This document shows positions 33,001-45,108 of a stretch of 64,000 nucleotides of DNA, piece after piece. Position 1 is the first letter of the stretch. Each line of letters opens with the position of its first letter. Made by a program: the position numbers and the translations under genes. Source of the DNA: Romanomermis culicivorax (Eukaryota; Nematoda; Enoplea; Mermithida; Mermithidae). The stretch lies in NCBI GenBank assembly GCA_963922205.1, contig CAWUHX010000074.1, positions 744,001 through 808,000 of the forward strand, in the 5' to 3' direction. Below the pieces are notes generated by a model that ran no database searches, had not been told where the DNA came from, and saw nothing but the letters and a program-made list of their open reading frames with translations.

Positions 33001-35596
33001 GCAGACGGTACACTAAATTACTCGAAAATTTCTACTATGAAACGCGAAACTATTCAAACGCCCGGCGGCACTATGCGGCTCCGGAAGCTGAGAAGACACG
33101 CGTACGGTATTTTTGTATCCTGCTTACCAGACAGAAACCGTTCAGTTTTTTAAGAAATCATCCTCGCCGATGTTGCAATCTTAAACGACCTTAGGTTTTG
33201 GGTGCTCCAACTCACTCTCACTAGTTTTGCCTCTTGAAACCCTAAGCTTTGAATTCATTGGGGCTTAGTACATATCTAAGTTTATTTTAAAGTTTCACAA
33301 GCTGTATTATTAATCATTAGATTTTATCGAATTCTTTACATGTGGATTCTAAAGTCGTAAAACTCTGGAACTACTGGCGTGTGAAATCTTTGTTGAAAAA
33401 ATGTGTCTACATGGCATTCGAATTTCCAGGTTAAATCTTCAAACATTTATGTTCGAAACTATGTCCGAAAACGGACAATCGACAGTTGCCTATTTTTTTG
33501 TATTTGGCCAGTAATTATCAAATATGAGTGGTACCGCACATAGGCAGCAAGAAAAATCTAGCGGAGGTCAACCACATGTTATCCAAACCAATCTTCCAGA
33601 TCTCCGTCAAGAAGATAAACTGTTTTAAATCATGTTTTTGAATAGATCTCAACATAGTTCTTCTTTAGCACGGTGATAATGAACTTGGGCCTGTGCTAAT
33701 AAAAATTTTAGCCGTGCTTAGAAAAGGAAAACAAGTTTAGGAAAATTAGCGGACGTGCTAATCGTGCTAAGAAAAAAACTTTAGATCTCAACGAGATCTA
33801 TCGGTTGACACCCAATTGGCTGGGTTTCGGAAGAAAAAAGTTTCTACTTGCCTTCAAAATTCGCTGTTTGGGTGGGGTCAAACACCTATCTAAGTAAGGT
33901 CAAATATTTTCTGTTTTCTGTCAAATATTTTCTGTTGTCTGATTTACATTCACAATGTGCTCCAGAAAAATTCCACTCTACAGTAAATCGTGGCAATCCG
34001 AGTCATCAGGATTCTTGTCAGATCAGTTTAATATAAAAAGTTGTAATCTCTATTTATGGGCTCTGTCATATCTATATTGGAACGCCTATCAATATGAAAT
34101 TCCTCTTCGGAAGTACATTTTATGATTTGAGCTTTATGAATATTTTCTTTGTTTGTGCACAAATATCAAAGCCTCACATGAGAATATGTTTACAAATCCA
34201 CACCTTTTACCATATCAAAATATCGCGTATTCTTTTACAGAGTACCCAGCCAATATCAAGGCCACCTGGGCAGTTTAGAACTAGTTTTAAAATATGACAA
34301 TTCGAAAACAAGATTGGTCGCATTTATCAAAAACGCTTAGTAAGTTTAAAGAGGCAGTTCTCTAAGTAGTATTCGTGAAAATTTAACAATTTTAGCGATC
34401 TGAAAAGCACGTCGAAAGATGGAGTGGTTCATCCATACGTTAGCGCGAAATTATTACGCAACGGAGTCTTATTTTCGAAACAAAAAACATCAGTTTTCAA
34501 AAATACTACAAATCCCGTATTTTCAGAAAGGTAAGGGTCAGTAAAACCGCCAGATTACTGTTTTTGTTCTAGCGCAGCTTCCCTTATATGGAAAATACTT
34601 CTCGCATTTTAATTTTTCATGAGAAGCTCATGCACATAAAGGTTTTTAAGGTGTTTTTGGAAATCGATCAGCTGTTGAATTTAGGCTATCTTGCAACTGC
34701 ATATTTTAGCATTTCATAGCGATTCGTCAAGAATTTGAAGCCCAAACTTCATAGATTTTGAAGAGTTTCATGAAGTCATGTGCCAAACTGAAACTAATAT
34801 CTTATAATAATCTCGATTTGACCTTTTTTAGCCTCGAATTCGACTTGACTTCCGATAACTATCCGGCGTGTACTTTAGTGTTAGATGTAAAAGACGATGC
34901 GCAAAGCAGCTGGATTCGCCAAACGATGGTCATCGGTCAAGTAAGATCATTCCTTGCTTCGTTTTGTTTTGTTGTTATATTTTTTATAGCTTTTGTTCGA
35001 TTTGGCCAAACTACCTGTGGGCGAGACTCTTTCTTCAAGGTAAATTTCTTGGTGATGCAGGGTGTTCGTCAGACATGCACGGCAAGAATTTTCCAAGGGA
35101 GAGGGTTGTTGGACCTTTTATCCAGGCGTAAGGGGTGGGAGAGCAAAAAAACAAAAAAAAAGGTCTGCAAGCTTGTTTTTCATACAAAATATGCACAAAA
35201 ATCATCAAAAAAGCTGTCTCGGAAAAAGTTCAGGGGGTTTTGACGATTTTTTGAGCCAGGTGGGTGGCCAGGGTCTCAGGTAATGAGGTTCACCCCCTTC
35301 CCCTATGTGCATGTATGGTGTTCACTGAGGGAGTTTTGAATTGGTTGGTCATTAGGCAGCCACTTTTTTGTTTTGAGCATATTTTTTTCGTTCGGGATCG
35401 TCACAGTTTGCGTTGTTGATTTTACTAACTCTGGGACTGAAAATTCCCATTGAAACGGTGCGGAAACCAAGAAAATTCTGTGTCCGTTTCTCAAAATAAT
35501 GTTTTGCTCGTGTTTCTCTTGTTTTTATTGTTTCTTACTTTTAGATTCGAATTAAACGTGCCTTGTTACAGCTTTGAACCTGACCTGTCGGAATGA
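24079..35596 (+). CDS. esyt: Extended synaptotagmin (E-Syt), complete, 19 coding exons
   Basis: Exons: 24079-24357, 25168-25305, 25358-25434, 26211-26277, 26335-26424, 27924-27979, 28108-28228, 28417-28510, 29044-29249, 29964-30125, 30185-30343, 32356-32511, 32798-32855, 32975-33101, 34241-34339, 34396-34530, 34832-34940, 34990-35039, 35545-35596. All phases join, giving 744 aa. A hydrophobic N-terminal hairpin (~15-50) anchors it in the ER. An SMP lipid-transfer domain follows (~85-265; FIKEIVEPQIKAHMP, IDFDLTGLGEFVELP, VLPNEIVIPL). C2A (~272-395; GKSDPFTRF, NTLNPIWNEIFE, DDDVGKNDDFLG) keeps the Asp calcium ligands. C2B (~400-535) has lost most of them. C2C is at ~600-744. E-Syts tether ER to plasma membrane and move lipids. 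Exons 13-14 (linker) are the least certain; the first Met has no earlier in-frame alternative in its exon. Confidence 0.93.
30757..31460. repeat. Candidate TIR element in an E-Syt intron (~700 bp)
   Basis: The left end AAATCACAGAGAATAGAG is mirrored by a right end that inverted reads AAATCACAGAAGACAGAG. Internal GGAGCAAAAT and GCTCC-rich parts are also inverted. No clear target duplication was found. Confidence 0.4.
31517..32126. mobile_element. hAT-type MITE in E-Syt intron 11 (~610 bp)
   Basis: The termini are AGTGATGTGCG and its inverse (CGCACATCACT). Subterminal inverted repeats are rich in CCGGATATCC. The flanks gtccttaa (left) and ctccgtaa (right) match 6 of 8 as a decayed 8-bp duplication. 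No coding sequence is recognised. Confidence 0.6.
35070..35317 (+). repeat. Dispersed repeat, copy 2 (last E-Syt intron)
   Basis: Same repeat as 6406-6636: GGCAAGAATTTTCCAAGG at the left, CACCCCCTTCCCCTATGTGCATGTATG at the right in two blocks, with gagcaaaaaa and gcaagcttgtttttca between. It lies between the last two coding exons of E-Syt. Confidence 0.55.
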
Positions 35597-36434
35597 AACT
35601 GTAGATTGATTTTCTGACGTGTTTTTCGGGTATAGAAAATTTCTATCCCCTTATTTTTATATCGAAAATCTCATTGAGATGATTACAAAGCGAAAATATG
35701 CTGAATTGTCTCGCTTCCCAAAAAAGGTTCTCGCTCGTTTTTATAGTCATCGAATTAGATTCTCATTTTGCTTTCAAATAAATGCACTATTTACTCATTT
35801 TTTCCGCGTTTTTTGTTGTAATCTGGTCGAATGCGCGCTGCAATAAGGGCAAAAACTCTCCTTTTACTTCTGATTGATTATCAACAGGGTAGAATTCGGA
35901 GGCCTTATCTTTTTTACAATATGCTGCACCTGTCACGCGGAGTAAAATGTCCCATTTTTCTGAATAATGTAACACGCGTTTTTGGTTCCCTTATGTGCGA
36001 AATTTTAGTTTACATTTTCTTTGTGCGTTTTTGGCCAGGATATGGCGTCTTTCTCCTTTCATCAAATAGGTAACCAATGCGTAACTTGTTCCCGTTTTGT
36101 TTTCGTTTTTTGTCAACCGTCATTTCTGAGGAACATCACAAATTTATACAGCATAATTTACTTACAAAAAAATTCAATATGGACTCGTGCAAATAAGAGC
36201 CCTAATTTTATCAAAAATTATGCAAACACCCATTGCACACAAAAACCAAGCCATGAATGCTCGCACGTGACTAGTTACGATAACCCCCACAATATGACAC
36301 TTGTGCACCGAAGGTTGGTTCAAACGACTGACCCATTTCAAGGGCCAACCACAATACCCTACTACAGCATGCACCTTATAAAAAAAGGCCTATGAATTTC
36401 GCCTTTCTGTTAGAGTGGCGTTTGGGCTCCTGGT
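35597..36434. other. Region downstream of E-Syt, nothing recognised
   Basis: The near part is presumably the E-Syt 3' UTR. No gene, RNA or element boundaries are recognised. Confidence 0.4.
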
Positions 36435-37043
36435 GTAATGTAGATGCTAACGCATCAATGTAAATACATAATGTACACTATGTGATATTTATTATTAAAT
36501 ATAAATTCATTTTATAATCTATCGTCTCAAGGGTGTCTGGATTTCACATCCAGACATTCCTATAAATTTATGTGAAGTATTCTGTTTTGATCGTCCAACA
36601 CCCCATTGACCCAATTAAGACGTACATAATTATTGCACTTTGCCACCTGGCCCTCGTAACTCACATGAAAACATACATTCTGTAGGTACAATAATTCCCC
36701 CAGAGGCGTAAACACACCTGCCCATGTAGAAAATACAGAAGCCCCGACGAAGGCATGGTTCAAAGAAGTGATATAAAAGACAAGAAAATGGGGAAAAATG
36801 CAGATTTTTATGTAGATTTTTGTGGAGATTCTTATGCAGATTTTTAATCGTGGTTTCTTCATGCCAGAATCATTTTGAAAGTAGAAGCGTTTTTATATTT
36901 CTGTGTGCATCAACGTAGAGAATCCGTCGGCGAATCATTATTATTGTCGTTTATATTATCATTATATCATTTATTGGGTGTGATCCTCCTGGACTGATTA
37001 GTTTTGAAGCAAGTAAAAGTAGAGTATAAATCTGGGCGTTACA
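36435..37043 (+). repeat. LTR-like fragment related to the 42-46 kb element
   Basis: From TGTAATGTAGATGCTAACGC the sequence parallels the reverse complement of the LTRs at 41977-42745 and 45109-45873: a TCTCAAGGGTGTCTGG block, then CATAATTATT, CACCTGGCCCTC and CACACCTGCCCATGTAGAAA. It ends GCGTTACA at 37043. The second half diverges. No target duplication is evident. It is a solo or partial LTR in opposite orientation. Confidence 0.6.
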
Positions 37044-38640
37044 ATGGGCTCATGTAGAACAATAGGCCCAAGCACCTCATAAGCATATGTCCTGTCACAT
37101 GCCACCCAATTCCCCCCATCATCACGTGATCCACATCATGTTGATATTTTTTCCATCACTTTTTGTTTACAACTCATTTGTTTTCTGTTCATTTTGTTTA
37201 TTATTCTCTGCACATGCATTTTGTTTTCGTTTTTATATTTGTTCATTTATTTTTGTTTCATTTTTGCATGTGGGCTACAGTACGCCCTTTATCTATAAAC
37301 TTCCACCAAAATGTGCTTCATGGGGACATGGCTATTTTTGGTGCATTCCATGCACCTCTTATCACTAAAAATTAGTGTTGTTTTTGTTACGCAAAAATGA
37401 CTAGCTAAGAAGTCAGCTAAAGACGCTCACATGCTTAGCATAGGCACTGCAGTCGGCCTCAGTGCTAAATGCATGTGAGCCAGAAAATGTCTATGTGCTC
37501 ATAGGCATCTTTTGCATTGCGTCTAGCTGCAGAAGTTAGCTTGGATGCCCGAAACTCCGCCCAAGCCGGTGCTGTAGCCAAATGTGTCCTTAAAAGGACA
37601 TGTTTCTGGGTTTACCCCCTGCATCCGAATTTGGTCAGCATCAGCTGCCGTTCTTAATTTGAATAAATTTGAATATTTTATTGCTTACTGCATTTGTCCC
37701 CTCAATTTACATAAACTACCAGTCACCCACACTGTGCCAGGTTACCGTCCGTACCCCCATCTACTCAACACAAAAGACAGTCGCCACCCGACCTCCCATA
37801 CCTGCCATCAAAGAATCGAGAGGATTACCTCCCTGTTCATCGACTGAAAGCCGAAACAACCAGGGACCAGTCACCCTTTGTTGAATCCCTTTTGAGAAAC
37901 AGGACTAGGTGAGTTTTCTCAGGGGATTATTGTAATTGTGGGATATTTTGGGGAACCCTTCTTAGGTTGGTTTCCCTGGGCTTCCCAGATATATAGGGCT
38001 CTTACCTCTCAGGTTTGGGCTAAAAAGGGACTGTCTGGTTCATAGCGGGGTCCCAGAATTTAGGTTATTTTACTGGTGACCTTGTCCCCACTCTCACTGA
38101 ACAGGACCCAGGGATTGTCACCCCTTACCTGGCGGCTTTGTCCATTACTCTACAGCAGCACCCCACGACAGCACCAGAGTACTCTATAAGTCTTCCTATA
38201 GCCAGTACCAGCCTGGTTAGGCCCCCAACAAGTGGAAAAAGCCCACCTCATCAGGAGTCACAGCGTATCACTCACTGTGATAGGGTCAAACTAATATGGT
38301 TTACCATCAATGTGACTTGGAAATGACATTTCCCACCTGATGGGACATAACCAATTTTCCACATACCATGACAGTCCCATATAGGCTCATAGGCCTCATA
38401 AGCCATATAAGCCCATACCACCTCATGAGCCCATGCGCCACATAAGACCATAGCTGAAAGATGAGTAGTAAGGCCCACCCCTATAGGGGGGTATGGTTAA
38501 GCATATCCCTATCGTTTGTGTACCCCCCTATAATTTGTCATTTTTGGCCGATTTATAGTGGGTATAAAAATGATTTCCTAAATCGGCAGAAGTAGTCTTC
38601 CAAAAATTTGCACCTCGAAATGGTTAAAATGGTTAACCTA
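37044..38640. other. Repeat-rich stretch without a recognised gene
   Basis: Short runs of the CCTCATAAGCCCA-type minisatellite occur at 37060-37090 and 38380-38455. Between 37560 and 38330 the sequence is unusually GC-rich for the window, with Pro/Thr-rich short ORFs, possibly worn flank of the polymerase-bearing element that follows. Confidence 0.4.
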
Positions 38641-40683
38641 TAAAAATGAAAAACTGTATATTTCACATGAACTTAATGGTGGTGAAGTTCAAATCGAAAA
38701 ATACAAGGTTGATGGTTTATCAGGTAATTTTGTCAAAAATTTTAATATCTATGTTTTTGTTTGTTTGTTTCTTAAAGGAACAACTGTTTATGAATTTTAT
38801 GGTTGTTATTGGTATAGTTGTCCCAAATGTATGAGAAATAAGCATCAATTAACAGCTGATAATGATACAAAAGTAAGTGATGCATATGAGCACACATTTA
38901 ATTGTGCTATGGAACTTCAATCGGTCAGTTATAATGCAGTTGACATGTGGGAATGTGAACTGTTACAACAAATTCATTCAAATCCCAAAATGAAAACATT
39001 TTTTGCTACAGTCAAAATACTAGAACATATAAACCCTCGAGAAGGTAAAAATTTAAAATATATTCTTTTTCCTTTTTTCAAAAGTTTTGTTGTTGTTTTT
39101 AGCTTTCTTTGGTGATCGCACTAATGCCATAAAATTATACCACAAAATTAAGTACTGTGAGGATGGAACACCTCTAGAGAAGAGCAATTGCATGGATGTG
39201 TGCAGTTTATACCCCTTCATCAATAAGTATGGGAAATATCCCACAGAGATCATCCAAAAATCCTTAATAAAGGTTTTGAAGAGGTCAGCTCAACTTCCCA
39301 ACCTTATTAGGGCTTGATCAAATGTACAGTTTTACCACATCACAAGCTCTTACATCCTGTTCTACCATATCGATATGGTGGTAAACTGTTGTTCTCTTTG
39401 TGCAAAACTTGTACACATGCCTGGCAAAAGACCACATGCGAGCACAATAACCAAGATCGAGCATTAGATGGTACATAGGTTACGATAGAATTATACAATG
39501 CCTTAGAGAATAGATATAAGGTATATTGTAACTGGAATAATGATTTGCTTTTTGTATACAAAATAATTTTATTTTTGTTCTAGATCCTCAAGATTTTTGA
39601 AAATTGGCATTACGATAATGTTGAACAATATCATTCAACCAAAAACCCTGATGATGGTTTACTCACTCAATATGTCAACACTTTTATGAAAATGAAAGTA
39701 TTAAGTTTTATGTTATGTAAATGTGACAGAATTTGATTGTAATTTTTGTAGGAGAGTCAAGGTTACCCTGCTAGAGCTCAGACAGATGAGGAAAAATGTG
39801 AATATGAAATGGAGGTCTACAATCGAGAAATTATTTCATTAGACACCTCAAAAGTTTTGAAAAATCCTGGAAACAGAGGTTTGGCCAAATTAATGCTAAA
39901 TTCATTTTGGGGAAAGGTAGTTTTGCATAGTTTTGTGTTTATTTTAGTTATTATTTTATGTTTTTTAGTTTGGTTAATGAAACAATATGGATAAGACTAT
40001 TATCGACAATGCACCTAAAGAATATTTTGAACTCATAATGAATGTTGTCAACGTTATTAAAAATGTTGGATTAGTCAATGAGCAACTGGTGTGAACCACC
40101 TATTGTCAACATGATGATTGTGTTGAGGTTATGGGTAATACTAATGCTGTTATAGTAGCTTATAGAACAGCTCAGGCTCGACTAAAGTTATATTCTTACA
40201 TCGAATGATTAAAAAGTTGAGTATTGTATTTTGATACAGACATCATTATTTACTTGTCATCTGTTGACAAACAACAATATTGGGTACCAACAGGTTGGTG
40301 CTTGGGCAAAATGACTGATGAATTATGCGAATATGGTCCTGGATCCTACATTACCAAATATTTCAGTGGAGGTCCTAAGAATGATGCTTACAGACTGTAC
40401 AGCCTGTCTACCAAACAATATTATCATGTGATCAAGGTTCCTGGTATCACTTTTTCATTAGATGCTATGAAAATGGTTAATTTTTATTCACTATGCTGAA
40501 TTGTTTTTTGCTTTTGCAAAAAACAATGGACAAGAAGAAGTAAATGTGAACAGTCTTGGCATTGAGCACCAGCAAGATTGTAAAGTTGTTACCTGTAAAA
40601 CTTTGAAAAAATTTAGGGTCATATATGATAAACATTATTTGAAACTTAATTTTTGTACATTTCCTTGTTGTTGGACTAAATGA
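38641..40683 (+). pseudogene. Polinton/Maverick-type DNA polymerase B, intron-bearing, broken
   Basis: Fragments follow the order of protein-primed family B polymerases: KVDGLSG...EFYGCYW.SCPKC, FFGDRTNAIKLYH, CSLYPFINKYGKYP, the Cys cluster before GKLLF, LAKLMLNSFWGK, TAQARLKLYSYIE, YFDTDIIIY (palm motif C, DTD intact), and a C-terminal YDK segment. Four or five introns of 30-58 nt interrupt it (38724-38777, 39045-39102, 39554-39583, 39698-39751, 39917-39968), each with GT/AG ends and compatible phase. It is disabled by frameshifts near 39300 and 40200-40470 and by stops near 39476, 39973, 40091 and 40206. No adjacent capsid, protease or integrase gene of a complete Polinton was recognised. 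Confidence 0.8.
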
Positions 40684-41289
40684 TTATTTTACAACAAAAC
40701 AAAATTGATACATTGATTTGAAAGTTTTTTCTTTTTGTTAGGTAAAGATTTTTGAACTCTCCAAGATCTCCAAATTTTCTACACACTTTCTATACCCAAC
40801 TCATTCTAGTCACTTTTTATATAAAGGCCTTTTTGGTCACTTTTCCACAGGCAATCAACTTTATACGCATGCACCCATAGGAATAAAGTTTCATGTTATA
40901 TATTACTTATAAAAAAGACCATTACTGACCCATCGGACAACTACTGACTGGAACAATCATCCAGGAATGGGACCTCCGACCATAATTATGCCTGCAGGTT
41001 GGGCCCTTTAGTCAAAGAGGGTTGGGGGAGGGCACAAGTTTTTGAAAGACTTTCTCTGCCCATGGAGGAAGTCATTTTTATACATGCTTTCTTTCCTTTT
41101 ATTTCTTTTCCATATTTTGTTTGACATCTATTTTCTTTTTCCACCTACAGTAACATGACTATTACCCTAACAGGACTATTACCATAATCCAAATATTACC
41201 TAATTCTATTACAGTAACTCTAAAACCTGTATGCTTAACCCAACCCCCTATAAATGGACAAAAAATCGAGTGTATATGTTTACTTTCGA
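40684..41289. other. Non-coding stretch after the polymerase remnant
   Basis: No gene recognised. 41120-41230 has repeated ACTATTACC and TAACAGTA-like words of low complexity. Confidence 0.4.
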
Positions 41290-41590
41290 TTCATATTCGA
41301 TTACTGTATATAAATTTATTCCATAATTTATTGTCTCAAGGATGTCTGAGTTTCCCTATATTGACATTCCTGTAAATTGACTTGAACTGTTCTGTTTTGA
41401 ACGTCTCGCACCCAGAAGCCCTTATTCATCCAATTAAAGATGTTACATAATTAATTTGCACATCCGCACCTGGTCCTCATAACTCACAGGAAGATACATC
41501 TTCCCATAGGTACAATGATTCCCCCCAAAATTGTAAATACACCTGTCCCGTAATAAAATGTAGAAACCCCAACCCAGACACTGGTCTCAA
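41290..41590 (+). repeat. Diverged LTR fragment (same family as 36435-37043)
   Basis: The segment carries the same ordered blocks, TCTCAAGGATGTCTGAG, TTCTGTTTTGAACG, CATAATTAATTTGCACAT, CACCTGGTCCTCATAACTCAC, as the LTR family here, with many substitutions. It is in the plus orientation used by the 36.4-kb copy. Ends are blurred. Confidence 0.5.
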
Positions 41591-41976
41591 GTCGAACAGT
41601 AGCTGCAGTTCATTACAGAAGCATATACAGGCATAATTAATAAGGAAGCACATAGGCCTGGCTAAGCCCACCATAAGTCCGAAACATATAGACAGAGAAG
41701 CTAAGTGTAACACAAAAAGGTGTGGTGAAGCATACTATAGTTAGGAAGCATAAAAGGCGTGGTTAGGTAAGCATAGAATACACAGAAGTGTATGAAGCAG
41801 GAAGCGATGATTGGTTGGAAGAAGATTTCGGAAGCGGACCCCCCCCCCAGGGATCAAGGGTGTGGCCAACAGGAAGCAGGATGAAAGGCAAAGAAAGTGT
41901 GAAATATTTTTGTCTTTATTTCGTTTTAAATCCGCATGTTAGAGATTCCTGAAAATGCAAGCGTGTATCCTCCATG

Positions 41977-42745
41977 TGTAAGGACCAGATTCTCTACTGT
42001 ACTTTACTTGGTCCCAAAACGATGGCGATAAGGACAATGAGTAATAAACGAAAGATCCATCGACAATATAAAAATATGCTTTTTGCTTCACGACACATCC
42101 CGCATAAAAAGCTTTCACAAAATTTACTAAATCTCAATAAAATCTGTCGTTTTCCGGGTTTTCCTGTCTTTTATACCAATTCTTTGATCCACACCCTCAC
42201 ATCCTGGGAGGTCTGCTTCCATCGGCTCGCCTAACCAATCGCTGCTTCACTTACCTGTTTCTGCTTACTGTATGCTTCTTTAGCCACGCCTTTTGCTTTA
42301 ATTTACTCTTAATTTCCACACTTACATGCCTTTAATCTACAGTATGCTTTGCGGCACCTATATGTTTTTAGTTTTTCATGTTTTTTGGTTTTCCATGCAT
42401 TCCTCCTAAATCTTGTGTCTGGGTCGGGGTTTCTGTATTTTCTACATGGGCAGGTGTGTTTATGCGTCTGGGGGGGGGGAATTGTTGTACTTACAGAATG
42501 TATATTTTCATGTGCATTATGAGGGCCAGGTGCCAATGTGCAAATAATTATGTACATCTTTAATAGGGTCAATGGGGTGTGGGAGGATCAAAACAGAGTG
42601 CTTCACATAAATTTATGGGAATGTTTGGGTGTGAATTCCAGACACCCTTGAGACAATAGATTAATAAAATGAATTTATACTTAATAATGAATATCATATA
42701 CTGTACAACCTGTATTTACATTAATGCTTTAGCATGTATGTTACA
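41977..42745 (-). repeat. 3' LTR of the gag-only element
   Basis: Plus strand TGTAAGGACCAGATTC...GTATGTTACA. It shares order and most bases with 45109-45873, with scattered substitutions and small indels. Confidence 0.8.
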
Positions 42746-43819
42746 TTTCCCTCCTTCCGAAGTTGAACGTCCTCGTTTAAGGGGTTGAGGGAGAAAGGGT
42801 TTTGGGGTCGAAGACTTGGAGGAATAGGGGGAATGGGGAGTTTGTCTGAATGATTGACCCACCAGTTTCACATGAAGGGGAAATGCTTTGACTGATAACA
42901 TCAGCTTCCTTAAGTTGCTCAACTTTTTGTTTGATGCTTTGTTTTGCTTTTGGTGGTTTCCGAAAAAGAGGTCTGTGCCTTGTTTTACAATAACTAATTT
43001 ACAATTGTTTACTTTTTTTACAATAACTTGTGTCAATTACATTAATAATTTACAATAACTTTGTTTTTACAATAACTTGTGTCAATGCTGTTGGGGACAA
43101 GTGTCCTGCAACTCACATGCGTCTTTGATTCAGTGTAAAGGGGGTGATATTTGGAAAAGAAGTTGATTATCTCAGCTTTTTCCTTTTCAATCCTGTCACT
43201 CTTGGTCGATTCTACTTTGCCTTTTACCCATGTGAGTGTATCAAGTCGCTTTTGTTTGTCTTGAATGGGAAAGTGAGATTGGGCGAGTGAATTTTTCTCT
43301 GGTAGGGGACAAGAAACAGGGCCAATGCATGTATCAGGATGGGGGATTTGGGGCTTGCTGATGTTGTTTGAGACAAAACTGCAGATACCGCTACTTTTAG
43401 TTTGGAAAATTCTAGCTGCAAAATGAATTTTAGGATTTTTTTGTGCTTTGGGGGTAGGAAGAAAAGTTTTTCACCTGCGGAATGTGTAGGGGGCTGTGGG
43501 GAGGCCCTGCAACTGTGAAAACATTGGGCATTCCTTTATGTATGCTGGTTCAGAATTAGACGTCTCACTGGTTCCAGGATGTTTAAGTTTCTGTGCAATT
43601 TTACAGTTGTCTGATAAGGGGGGTATTGATGTCAATGTGTTACTGCTTTTTGGTGATGCAATTTTTGAAGTGCTGCCTGTATCAGAAAGGGGTATGTCAA
43701 GGACATACTGGGGTGACTGTTGAGCATAATTGTATTTAAAGCATGTTGAGGTCGATGCTGGACAGTGGGCAATGTTGTGTACAGGGCTGGGTCATCATTG
43801 TTCTTTTGTGGTGGGGGTA

Positions 43820-45005
43820 GTCCCTCTTCAATGCAATTTTGGACATTATGAATCATTTGGTTGGGGCAATATCTACTTATGTGACCTTTCAGCTTACAAA
43901 GAAAACATTCTACATTGGGGTAGCTTTTGGATGTGCAATGGCTGGATCAGTGACCTGTCTGATAACAGTGAATGCATCTGCTTTTACAGTCTCAAGTCAT
44001 GTGATTACTCCTAAAGCAAATTTTGCATGATTTCTGAGTATTTGGGGAATTACAATTTCTGGCGAAATGCCCAACTTGGCCGCATTGAAAACATGTGATC
44101 TGTCTCAAATGAGTATTATCATGCTGGGGTTATGTTTGAGAATTCCGCATTATTTGCAATTGCAACTCCGTGACTCATTGCTCTAACTTATGTAGGATTC
44201 CCTGCTGTTCAGTGTAATTGCTTAATGAAAAAATGGATTCCGATTCGGGGGATATGAGGGGTATGGGGCTAGATTTCAATCCCTTTCAGAAAATTTGTTG
44301 TTCAACATAAGCTGCCTCATCAGACATTTCTGTTAGGGTTGCGAATCATCTGTACTTCAGTACCTCTCTAATTTCCTTTTGCATGCCTTTCATGAAAAGG
44401 GGTTTGATTATCATCTCACGTGCATCTGAATTGAAATTGGGGTAAGCAAGGGTTGCTAGATGTTCGAGGTCAAACAAAAATTCAGTTACAGTTTCCAATC
44501 TTTTTTGTTTTTGTTCCCGCAAAAAATGTTGGTGTAAATCAGTGTCTCTATGGTCAGGGAAACATGCTTGTTGTGTGGTTTTATACTGTTCATAGATATG
44601 GGGTGGGTTTTGAGAATTTTCTAAACTTTTTAATTTTACTAATGCCGCACCACCCAAATGAATTTCAAAACATGCTAATTTTAATTGCCCATCAGTATCT
44701 TTCATGCCTTGCAGTATCATGAACTGCTCTAGTCATTTGCTCCATTGGCCAAAACCTTGGGCTACTCCTCCTGATAAATACTGTAGGTTTTGCATAAAAA
44801 TTTTGTTGCGTATATTGGCCATTCTTAAATCGTTAATCAGGGTGGGACTCACAGTGTTTTGGCTAATTGTGTGTGAAGAGTTCGAAAATGTTCTGCAAAA
44901 AGTTCGTTGATTTGCTCTCTTACAATTTCTCCTAAGTGGTCTCATGTATGGTGGGTCATTTTCAGTTTGTGTTTTTACGAATAGTTGTCCTACTGTAGGA
45001 GACAA
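43820..45005 (-). pseudogene. gag of the small LTR element, degenerate, with CCHC knuckles
   Basis: The N-terminal part runs 45005-44733 and, in a shifted frame, 44720-44346 (LKLACFEIHLGGAALVKLK, FLREQKQKRLETVTEFLFDL, FMKGMQKEIREVL), typical of gypsy capsids. Further along are three zinc knuckles: CFQCGQVGHFARNC (about 44100-44058), a CIHCYQTGH knuckle broken by a stop (about 43984-43943), and CFLCKLKGHISRYC (about 43910-43868). Frame changes and stops show it is no longer a single ORF. No protease motif follows. Confidence 0.7.
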
Positions 45006-45108
45006 TCGTTACCATATGCGATTACTGCTTAAGGATGCCCGGATAAAGGATGCACCTAGTAGGGCAGGGAGTTCCAATGGTAACGAAAAGGTACGGTCAC
45101 CAAAAATA

